From: an uncultured Erythrobacter sp.
Lineage (GTDB): Bacteria > Pseudomonadota > Alphaproteobacteria > Sphingomonadales > Sphingomonadaceae
DNA length: 5,125 nucleotides
Assembly: GCA_947258465.1 (NCBI GenBank)
Contig: CAMYIQ010000061.1
Span: 1-5,125, forward strand
Direction of reading: 5' to 3'
Shown here: positions 1 to 4,302 of the stretch, in pieces
Layout of the letters: each line of letters begins with the position of its first letter
How positions within the stretch are numbered: position 1 is the first letter of the stretch
Position numbers and translations under genes: made by a program
Notes under the pieces: model-generated
The model's database searches: none
Seen by the model: the letters and a program-made list of their open reading frames with translations, nothing else
Told to the model about the DNA's origin: nothing

Positions 1-132
1 GGCATCATTCCAGACGGGCTCGCCTTCGAATATGTCGAGGGCATGAAGCCCTTCTTCCGCGATGGCGATTATTCGGGCGGTATCGCCTGGGGCGCGGACC
101 AGATCATCACCCAGCTCGAACTGCCGCTGGCT
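1..132 (+). pseudogene. C-terminal TPM-domain fragment in inverted orientation
   Basis: Plus-strand frame 1 reads GIIPDGLAFEYVEGMKPFF, then RDGDYSGGIAWGADQIITQLELPL. This is the usual end of a TPM domain. It aligns with the end of the neighbouring intact TPM lipoprotein (GTVDDVFAADVIEGMKPFF, then QNADFDGGVSYG), sharing EGMKPFF and the following D-x-x-GG-x-x-x-G pattern. After about position 132 the frame becomes the antisense of the N-terminal half of the minus-strand TPM gene and stops at 259-261. The fragment has no start of its own in the window. The simplest reading is that it is the missing 3' part of the minus-strand gene, flipped at a junction within 121-132. It could also be the end of a different TPM paralogue. 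Confidence 0.7.
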
Positions 133-306
133 ACGCTCCTCGAACGCATCCAGCTTTTCCGTCAGCGCCGCCTCGGTGGCATCATCAATGATGTTCGCCG
201 CGTCGACGACCGGCGCGGTGCCGCGCTCGGGAAAGGTCTGCGCGGCAACAGGCAGGGCTGACGCTGCCCAGAGCACACTTGCGATGAGGAGGATCAGGCG
301 TTTCAT
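1..306 (-). CDS. TPM-domain secreted protein, N-terminal part only; frame crosses an inversion junction
   Basis: The start ATG (306-304) overlaps the stop of the upstream TPM gene as ATGA, and a GGAAAG ribosome site lies just before it inside that gene. Residues 1-22 (MKRLILLIASVLWAASALPVAA) form a clear Sec signal peptide. Residues 25-62 match the start of a TPM (YgcG/Psb32-like) domain: FPERGTAPVVDAANIIDD followed by an amphipathic helix ending RSQRQ. The family then continues with a strand such as LVVVTVP, but here the frame becomes FELGDDLVRAPGD, which does not resemble TPM and is the antisense of a TPM C-terminus (see the plus-strand fragment at 1-132). The frame has no stop before the edge, but only codons 306-121 should be trusted. 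The TPM core, GYGLE motif and C-terminus are missing on this strand. The intact protein was probably exported to the periplasm or anchored in the membrane. Its function is unknown. Confidence 0.7.
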   Translation of the reverse strand, partial: MKRLILLIASVLWAASALPVAAQTFPERGTAPVVDAANIIDDATEAALTEKLDAFEERSQRQFELGDDLVRAPGDTARIIAIAEEGLHALDIFEGEPVWNDA

Positions 307-830
307 GCTGCTTTCCGATACCCGTTTTGACGGACCCGATCACTAAGTCGTGAAACGCCATAGGAAACTCCACCGTCAAAATCGGCATTCTGGAAAAATG
401 GCTTCATTCCTTCGATCACGTCCGCAGCGAAAACGTCATCCACCGTGCCCTCAAGTCCATAGCCGACCTCGATGCGCATCTTTCTCTCGTTTGGTGCCAC
501 TACCAGCAAAAGCCCATCATTCCGCTCCCGGTGACCGATCCCCCAGCCCCGCCCAAGGGCAATGGAATAGTCCGCGATACTGAAGCCATCGAGTGACGGA
601 GTAGTCACGACAACGAGCTGCGCAAGTGTGTCTCTCTCAAGGCTCTCAAGCACTTCGGTGATCCTGTCTTCCTCAAGAGGCGACAAAATCTGCGCTTCGT
701 CGACGATGCGTCCCGTGCACTCAAGCGGTGCGACTATTTCTGTCGCCGGCTCTGGATACAGGCCGAATGGATCGGAAGTATCACACGCCGACGTCGCGAG
801 CGCTAAGGCGCAAACGAAGGCTAGACGCAT
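303..830 (-). CDS. TPM-domain lipoprotein (YgcG/Psb32-like)
   Basis: The protein has 175 aa. The N-terminus MRLAFVCALALATSAC is a lipoprotein-type signal with the candidate lipidated Cys at residue 16. The lipobox is imperfect (Thr rather than Leu at -3). The TPM domain covers about residues 40-166: GRIVDEAQILSPLEEDRI, the strand AQLVVVTTPSLDG, the LGRGWGIG segment, LLLVVAPNERKMRIEVGYGLEG (111-128), and a closing helix with EGMKPFF (140-146). No transmembrane helix follows, so the mature protein is probably tethered to a membrane by lipid only. It starts 11 bases after lemA stops and overlaps the next TPM gene by ATGA, so the three look co-transcribed. The site before its ATG is weak (GCGAAG right at the start), which suggests coupling to lemA translation. 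Third-position GC looks lower than in neighbours. TPM proteins are linked to photosystem II repair in plants, but the bacterial role is not established. Confidence 0.88.
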   Translation of the reverse strand: MRLAFVCALALATSACDTSDPFGLYPEPATEIVAPLECTGRIVDEAQILSPLEEDRITEVLESLERDTLAQLVVVTTPSLDGFSIADYSIALGRGWGIGHRERNDGLLLVVAPNERKMRIEVGYGLEGTVDDVFAADVIEGMKPFFQNADFDGGVSYGVSRLSDRVRQNGYRKAA

Positions 831-841
831 CTTCGCGCCGT

Positions 842-1465
842 TCAGTTCGCGGTGTCGCTATCCGAGCGCATGTCCAGCGTCGGGGCGACTTCCGCGCCCT
901 GCGTCACCGCTTCGTAGGGAACCATCGGTTCCGCGCCGTGGATGATGTTCGCGCCGATCGTGTCGGGGAAGGTGCGGATCGTGGTGTTATACTGGCGCAC
1001 CGCTTCGTTGTAATCGCGAATGGCCACACGGATGCGGTTCTCCTGCCCTTCGATCTGCGTCATGAAGCGGCCGAAGTTCTCCTGGCTACGCAGTTCGGGA
1101 TAGGCTTCGACATTGGCCATCAGGCGCGAGAGCGCGCCGCCGAATGTGTTCTGCGCTTCCTGATACTGCGCCATTTTGTCCGCATCGCCGAGATCGTCGC
1201 CATCGAGCTGGATTTCGGGGCGCGTGGCCGAGGCGCGAGCCTGAATTACAGATTGGAGCGTCTCACGTTCCTGCTCGGCCGAACTCATTACGATTTGTTC
1301 GAGATTGGGGACGAGATTGGCCCGTTCCTGGAACGCGGCTTCGACATCCGCCCATTTGGCCTTGGCGGCTTCCTCGGCAGCGGGGACCGAATTGATCCCG
1401 CAGGCTGACAGCGCAAGTGCCGCAGCAGCGACGATGGAGGTGCGAAATGCAGCCAGGCTGGTCAT
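842..1465 (-). CDS. lemA: LemA family lipoprotein
   Basis: The protein has 207 aa. The N-terminus has a lipoprotein signal ending LALSAC, with the lipid-carrying Cys at residue 22, so the protein is probably membrane-tethered and faces the periplasm. The LemA domain spans about residues 36-176 and is mostly helical: KWADVEAAFQERANLVPNL (37-55), QERETLQSVIQARA, NVEAYPELRSQENF (118-131), and the hallmark IRVAIRDYNEAVRQYNTTI (145-163) followed by RTFPDTI. Length fits the family (about 180-210 aa). The ATG at 1465 is preceded by a good ribosome site, AAGGAA (1476-1471), five bases away. LemA genes commonly sit next to TPM genes, as here, where two follow directly. The molecular function in bacteria is unknown. 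The C-terminal tail (about 184-207) is acidic and low in conserved features. Confidence 0.93.
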   Translation of the reverse strand: MTSLAAFRTSIVAAAALALSACGINSVPAAEEAAKAKWADVEAAFQERANLVPNLEQIVMSSAEQERETLQSVIQARASATRPEIQLDGDDLGDADKMAQYQEAQNTFGGALSRLMANVEAYPELRSQENFGRFMTQIEGQENRIRVAIRDYNEAVRQYNTTIRTFPDTIGANIIHGAEPMVPYEAVTQGAEVAPTLDMRSDSDTAN

Positions 1466-1499
1466 GAAAGTTCCTTCTACTTGGTCGATGTGTCTTGCT

Positions 1500-1527
1500 T
1501 AGATAGCACACCTTGGCGGGCAATCAA
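1500..1527 (-). promoter_or_regulatory. Candidate sigma-70-type promoter for the lemA-TPM-TPM cluster
   Basis: Read on the minus strand there is TTGATT (1527-1522) and TATCTA (1505-1500) with a 16-base spacer, followed about 35 bases later by the lemA ATG and its AAGGAA ribosome site. Both boxes are close to the consensus and lie in the divergent gap between lemA and mscL. I saw no comparable pair for mscL on the plus strand. The call is from sequence match only. Confidence 0.5.
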
Positions 1528-1589
1528 GATTAACGCGTCCTTGTGACGGGAATGCGGCCATGGCAGGAATGAGGCCGATCACAAAGGTT

Positions 1590-1595
1590 AGGGGA
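1590..1595 (+). promoter_or_regulatory. Ribosome binding site deciding the GTG start of mscL
   Basis: AGGGGA lies eight bases before the GTG at 1604. It supports this non-ATG start, which also places the protein's N-terminus exactly where MscL proteins begin (MFKEFKKF, compare MLKEFREF-type starts in the family). Confidence 0.65.
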
Positions 1596-1603
1596 CCGTC
1601 CAC

Positions 1604-2071
1604 GTGTTTAAAGAATTCAAGAAATTTATTGCCAAGGGCAATGTGATGGATCTTGCGGTCGCGGTGATTATCGGTGCTGCCTTTTCGGCGATCGTCAAGT
1701 CGCTGACCGACGAGATCATCATGCCGGTGGTCGGTGCCATCTTCGGCGGAGCGGATTTCAGCCGGTATTTCATCCTCCTGAGCGTCCCTGAAGATTACGA
1801 AGGGGCGATGGATGACTACGCCGCTTTGCAGGAAGCCGGCGCTGCGATGATCGGCTATGGGAGCTTCGTCACCGCAGCCATCAACTTCCTTATCCTGGCG
1901 TTCATCGTTTTCCTGCTGGTGCGTTATGCCAAGAAGGTAATGGCCGAGTTCGAGGAGGAGAAGGCAGCCGCACCTTCCGGCCCAACCGAACTTGATCTGC
2001 TCAAGGTAATCCGCGACGATTTGCGTGCCGCGCGGCCCGATTACGCGCCGGAGAAAGGTCCCATGGGATAG
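1604..2071 (+). CDS. mscL: Large-conductance mechanosensitive channel MscL
   Basis: The protein has 155 aa, against about 136 in E. coli. MscL forms a homopentameric inner-membrane pore that opens under membrane tension and releases solutes during hypo-osmotic shock. The N-terminal amphipathic helix (MFKEFKKFIAKGN, 1-13) leads into TM1, the pore helix (about 15-43), with GNVMDLAVAVIIGAAFSAIV and the conserved IIMPVVG segment. The periplasmic loop (about 48-86) contains DFSRYFILL and is somewhat long. TM2 is about 88-108 (INFLILAFIVFLLVRYAKK). An acidic linker (EFEEEKAAAP) precedes the C-terminal cytoplasmic helix PTELDLLKVIRDDL (127-140). The start is GTG. The gene runs divergently from lemA and is followed by ssrA on the same strand. 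A tiny GAGC-AAG-GCTC hairpin follows the stop but has no T-run, so a terminator is not clear. Confidence 0.96.
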   Translation: MFKEFKKFIAKGNVMDLAVAVIIGAAFSAIVKSLTDEIIMPVVGAIFGGADFSRYFILLSVPEDYEGAMDDYAALQEAGAAMIGYGSFVTAAINFLILAFIVFLLVRYAKKVMAEFEEEKAAAPSGPTELDLLKVIRDDLRAARPDYAPEKGPMG

Positions 2072-2145
2072 AGCAAGGCTCGATACGTGCGGGCTGGTGT
2101 GGCGCTGTTTCACGACCGCGCAATATCGTCCGCGCGCCCGCTCAC

Positions 2146-2173
2146 TTCACATTAAGCCTCGAATCGCTATATG
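2146..2173 (+). promoter_or_regulatory. Candidate ssrA promoter
   Basis: TTCACA (2146-2151) and TATATG (2168-2173) are separated by 16 bases and would start transcription near 2180, just before the hairpin that opens the acceptor half of the tmRNA. The position fits a stable RNA with its own promoter. The call is by eye; the -10 box overlaps the first G of the GGGGCC at 2173-2178. Confidence 0.4.
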
Positions 2174-2180
2174 GGGCCTG

Positions 2181-2262
2181 CCGGTTTCGACCGGATATGG
2201 CGATAAATGGCGCTGTGTAATAGGTACAACGGACCCGGGGGCAGTACCCGGCGGCTCCACCA
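2181..2262 (+). ncRNA. ssrA: tmRNA acceptor piece
   Basis: The piece begins near a CCGGT-TTCG-ACCGG hairpin (2181-2194) and ends with the discriminator A2259 and an encoded CCA (2260-2262). The T-stem is five perfect pairs, CCGGG (2235-2239) with CCCGG (2247-2251). The seven-base loop GGCAGTA (2240-2246) lacks the canonical TTC of tRNA T-loops. The 82-base length is my estimate, since the 5' cut site cannot be read from sequence. Confidence 0.8.
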
Positions 2263-2291
2263 TAACCCGCCGATAAAGGGCGGTTTTTGAC
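2263..2291 (+). other. Intervening spacer of permuted ssrA, with a terminator-like hairpin
   Basis: The spacer lies between the CCA end and the GGGG start and should be removed during maturation. It holds a five-pair stem, CCGCC (2267-2271) with GGCGG (2279-2283), followed directly by TTTTT (2284-2288). By shape this resembles a short intrinsic terminator, yet transcription must pass it to reach the coding half. Its more likely role is a processing loop. Confidence 0.75.
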
Positions 2292-2523
2292 GGGGCCGAA
2301 CTAGGATCGACGTGTGCTGAAAGACAGTGTTTTTGCTCGGGCTGAGTACCCCGTAAAACTGTTCACAACACACAAGTGCCAATGACAATGAAGCACTCGC
2401 TCTTGCTGCGTAATCTGATGGCCTAACGGCCTGATCTTACAAAGCTAAAGCGCGGTCGGACCCACCGGGCAACAGAAGCGGATTCCGGGGCTCCGGGGGT
2501 AGCTAGCAACAGAAACCCCCACC
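2292..2523 (+). ncRNA. ssrA: tmRNA coding (messenger) piece
   Basis: The piece starts with the acceptor strand GGGGCCG and a D-loop-like AGGATCGAC. Before the tag, GTGTG (2312-2316) can pair with CACAC (2369-2373), enclosing ACAGT-g-TTTT (2324-2333) paired with AAAACTGT (2355-2362). The tag frame follows, then a GGCC-TAAC-GGCC hairpin (2420-2431) just after the stop. The 3' part ends with GGGGGT (2495-2500) facing ACCCCC (2515-2520), probably a pseudoknot or closing stem. The 3' end near 2523 is approximate. Confidence 0.85.
2378..2413 (+). other. tmRNA proteolysis-tag reading frame (ANDNEALALAA)
   Basis: The resume codon GCC (2378-2380) is followed by codons for N-D-N-E-A-L-A-L-A-A and the stop TAA (2411-2413). 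With the alanine carried by the tmRNA, rescued proteins would end in A-ANDNEALALAA. The AND start and the hydrophobic LAA end are typical; in known systems such ends are recognised by ClpXP and SspB-type adaptors. Confidence 0.93.
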
Positions 2524-2652
2524 GCATTCCCATGGCGAAGTAACCCGGCAGGCGTTCGCGTCAAATGCCGCATGGGGCGTGTCTCCCCCCCCGATCGGTG
2601 CAGGACGAGCTCACCTTCCTTACCCGAAAAACCGGGCGGCGATATTGCCGCG
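2524..2652. other. Intergenic stretch between ssrA and the small membrane protein gene
   Basis: It holds no convincing gene; the frames running through it are antisense or short. There is a weak CGGCA/TGCCG stem (2546-2550 with 2566-2570), a run of eight C (2585-2592) facing GGGG (2574-2577), and GC-rich hairpins at its right end. I found no standard plus-strand terminator with a T-run for ssrA. Confidence 0.5.
2623..2651 (-). terminator. Possible terminator for the small membrane protein gene
   Basis: On the minus strand, right after the stop codon, GCGGC (2651-2647) pairs with GCCGC (2640-2636) around a six-base loop. CCGG and then TTTTT follow within a second short CCCG/CGGG stem. The T-run is not directly next to the first stem, so termination is uncertain. 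Confidence 0.3.
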
Positions 2653-2934
2653 TCAGTCGGTACCGGCGTCCGGTTGTCCGGTCGCCTGCGCTTCGCGCTC
2701 GTATCTGAGCGCATCGAGGATCTTCGCGCCGCCGAGGAAGACCGCGCCCGCAGTCGCCGCGAACAGCAGATATCCACCGATGCCGGGATACTGGATCGTG
2801 TAATTCGCGCCGCGCGTCATCGCGCCCAGGGCGAGTGCGAAGATGATCAGATACGCCTCGAAACGCGTCTTGATCACGAATAGCCGTTTCACCCTGGTAA
2901 GCACGTGCGCGTCGATCTCCTGGTTAACGACCAT
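2653..2934 (-). CDS. Small membrane protein with two transmembrane helices, function unknown
   Basis: The protein has 93 aa. A charged N-terminal part (about 1-26, with RVKRLFVIKTRFEAY) is followed by TM1 (about 28-42, YLIIFALALGAM), a short loop with RGANYTIQYPG, TM2 (about 53-71, GGYLLFAATAGAVFLGGAKIL) and a hydrophilic tail rich in D, E, Q and G. Lys and Arg flank the helices, so both ends probably face the cytoplasm. I cannot assign a family; its style resembles small conserved hypothetical proteins of sphingomonads, but this is recall. The ATG at 2934 has no clear ribosome site. A GTG at residue 11 has AGGAG upstream but at a long spacing, so the start is uncertain. It follows astB on the same strand with a 114-base gap. 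Confidence 0.7.
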   Translation of the reverse strand: MVVNQEIDAHVLTRVKRLFVIKTRFEAYLIIFALALGAMTRGANYTIQYPGIGGYLLFAATAGAVFLGGAKILDALRYEREAQATGQPDAGTD

Positions 2935-2941
2935 ACCAGCA

Positions 2942-2964
2942 AAGCCCGTGCCAGTGCAGGGCTT
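2942..2964. repeat. Inverted repeat just upstream of the small membrane protein start
   Basis: AAGCCC (2942-2947) and GGGCTT (2959-2964) are perfect complements around an 11-base loop. The stem ends seven bases before the ATG at 2934 when read on the minus strand, where a ribosome site would normally sit. It could hide the ribosome site or be a leftover terminator of the ast genes; no T-run longer than three follows. Confidence 0.45.
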
Positions 2965-3017
2965 CCGCGCGATTCGGTGGTTAATTCAAACGCCAGTGTA
3001 AGAATGCCCGACAAGCC

Positions 3018-3050
3018 GGTCCAGCGCGTTAACTCTTGAAATGCTGGGTT
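3018..3050 (-). terminator. Weak stem-loop at the end of astB
   Basis: CCAGC (3021-3025) pairs with GCTGG (3043-3047), extendable by three wobble pairs to 3018 and 3050, with a 17-base loop. It overlaps the astB stop and has no T-run, so it may only slow or end transcription weakly. Confidence 0.2.
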
Positions 3051-4302
3051 AAGCGAGTTCGTCCAGCGACAGGACGGCGAGCAGGGCTTCGCGCGCCTCG
3101 ATCACTGTTTTCGCCAAGCTTTCCGAACCGATGTCGGACGGCTCGATTCGCTCGGGCCACATCTGGGCGATGACCGATTCGATCCGATCCGCCTTGGCAT
3201 CATCGAGCAGGAAGCGCGCATCGACCGTCGCTGGATCGGCAACCACGCGCAGGCGCAGGCAGGCGGGGCCACCGCCATTGGCCATCGACTGGCGCACATC
3301 CACTGGAATGACCTGCCGGATCGGGCCATTCGAGGCGAGCATGTGTTCGCACCATGACCACACGCTGGCGCTTTCCTGGCATTCGCTTGGCACGACCAGA
3401 GCCATTTCGCCGCTCGGTAGTGTCAGCAATTGGGCGTTGAAGAGGTAGGTCTTGATCGCCTCCTCAAGGCTGACGGCGCTCTCCGGCACTTCGACCAATT
3501 GCAGCTTGGGGAACGCTTCGCGGATCGCTTCATGGGCATCCTCGCGATGGGCGAAGGCGCGTTCATGCGCGAACAGCACCGTCTCGTTCGCAACGGCGAC
3601 CACGTCGTTGTGAAACGCGCCGGCTTCGATGGCTTCGGGGTTTTGCTCGACAAACACGCAGCGGGCGGGATCGAGCCCATGAAGCCGGGCGATCGCGCGG
3701 CTCGCTTGTTCGTGCTGGCGCGCCGGAAAGCGCCCGCCTGGCCTGCCATAAACGAAAACCTCCACGCCCGGCACATCATGGCCCTCGCAAAAGCGCATGT
3801 GGTTGGCTGCACCCTCGTCGCCGAAGCTGGGCGGCACGGCATCGTGCACGGCAAAGTGGCGTTCGTCGCCGAATGCGATCTTCAGTTGCGCCTGGGTGTC
3901 GCGCCATTCCTGTCCGCGGTGAAGCATGGTGACGAGGTTGGCGGGTGTCAGGTGGCATCGCCCGTCGGCGGTGTCGGGCGCGGGGCTGACGGTGGCCGCA
4001 TTGGCGGTCCACATCGAACTGGCCGACCAGGCCGCCGCAAGCAGGGGGCGCTCTGTATCCTCGGCTACCGCGAGCTCGCGTAACAAGCCGTAATTGGGAC
4101 GCGGTAGCGGCAGCAGAAATCCCTGCGCCAGGCCGCGTTCCATATTGCCGCGCATTTTGGCGATGCCCTGGAGCGCCGCGGCGCGCGGGTAGGACGCATC
4201 GCCCTTGTGGCTCGCGCTGGCGATATTGCCGAGGCTGAGGCCCGCGTAATTGTGGCTCGGTCCGACGATCCCGTCGAAATTGATCTCGACCAGTCTGCTC
4301 AT
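3049..4302 (-). CDS. astB: N-succinylarginine dihydrolase AstB
   Basis: AstB converts N2-succinylarginine to N2-succinylornithine, releasing ammonia and CO2. It is step two of the arginine succinyltransferase pathway and acts in the cytoplasm. From the ATG at 4302 the protein has 417 aa (E. coli about 447). It begins MSRLVEINFDGIVGPSHNYA, a strong family start. The expected catalytic residues are present: Glu163 in FGDEGAANHMR, His231 in AGAFHNDVV, and the nucleophile Cys348 in NGGGPACLRLR. This is a pentein-fold (amidinotransferase-like) enzyme. The frame extends upstream to a GTG at 4317, but that would overlap the ribosome site. I chose the ATG because it forms an ATGA overlap with the astA stop, has GGAG (4315-4312) nine bases upstream, and matches the family N-terminus. 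It is probably coupled to astA. Confidence 0.96.
   Translation of the reverse strand: MSRLVEINFDGIVGPSHNYAGLSLGNIASASHKGDASYPRAAALQGIAKMRGNMERGLAQGFLLPLPRPNYGLLRELAVAEDTERPLLAAAWSASSMWTANAATVSPAPDTADGRCHLTPANLVTMLHRGQEWRDTQAQLKIAFGDERHFAVHDAVPPSFGDEGAANHMRFCEGHDVPGVEVFVYGRPGGRFPARQHEQASRAIARLHGLDPARCVFVEQNPEAIEAGAFHNDVVAVANETVLFAHERAFAHREDAHEAIREAFPKLQLVEVPESAVSLEEAIKTYLFNAQLLTLPSGEMALVVPSECQESASVWSWCEHMLASNGPIRQVIPVDVRQSMANGGGPACLRLRVVADPATVDARFLLDDAKADRIESVIAQMWPERIEPSDIGSESLAKTVIEAREALLAVLSLDELA

Larger units (their letters stand above)
2173..2523 (+). ncRNA. ssrA: Transfer-messenger RNA, circularly permuted two-piece form
   Basis: tmRNA rescues ribosomes stalled on broken mRNAs and adds a degradation tag. 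Here the 3' acceptor end (T-arm, then CGGCTCC-A-CCA, 2252-2262) lies before the 5' acceptor end (GGGGCCG, 2292-2298), which is the permuted order known from Alphaproteobacteria. The two strands pair over seven bases: G2292-C2258, G2293-C2257, G2294-U2256, G2295-C2255, C2296-G2254, C2297-G2253 and G2298-C2252. The third pair is the G-U wobble that alanyl-tRNA synthetase recognises. The tag frame (2378-2413) encodes ANDNEALALAA and a stop. The outer ends are estimates: the left end from the promoter and first hairpin, the right end from the last GGGGG/CCCCC pairing and ACC. The precursor is expected to be cut into acceptor and coding RNAs that stay base-paired. Confidence 0.95.

Noticed and set aside
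728..1408. Long plus-strand open frame opposite lemA (226 codons)
   Set aside because: It is antisense to lemA in GC-rich DNA; the minus-strand product has a signal peptide, lipobox and LemA motifs.
2072..2082. GAGC-AAG-GCTC hairpin after mscL as a terminator
   Set aside because: It has only four pairs, a three-base loop and no T-run.
1499..2113. Long minus-strand open frame opposite mscL (204 codons)
   Set aside because: It is the antisense of mscL; the plus strand encodes a complete, clearly conserved MscL, and the minus product looks like no family.
2167..2388. Minus-strand open frame across ssrA
   Set aside because: It covers the acceptor and coding halves of the tmRNA, whose structure explains the sequence.
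2445..2883. Overlapping open frames on both strands across the ssrA end and the small membrane protein gene
   Set aside because: Their products are Arg/Pro/Ser-rich with no family look, as expected for out-of-frame GC-rich DNA. Only the 2653-2934 minus frame has membrane helices.
3430..4083. Plus-strand open frame of 217 codons opposite astB
   Set aside because: It is antisense to a complete AstB with all catalytic residues.
2638..4231. The 13-mer GGCGATATTGCCG occurs at 2638-2650 and at 4219-4231
   Set aside because: It is a short near-palindrome, present once inside astB codons and once in a hairpin. Two copies are not enough to call a repeat family.
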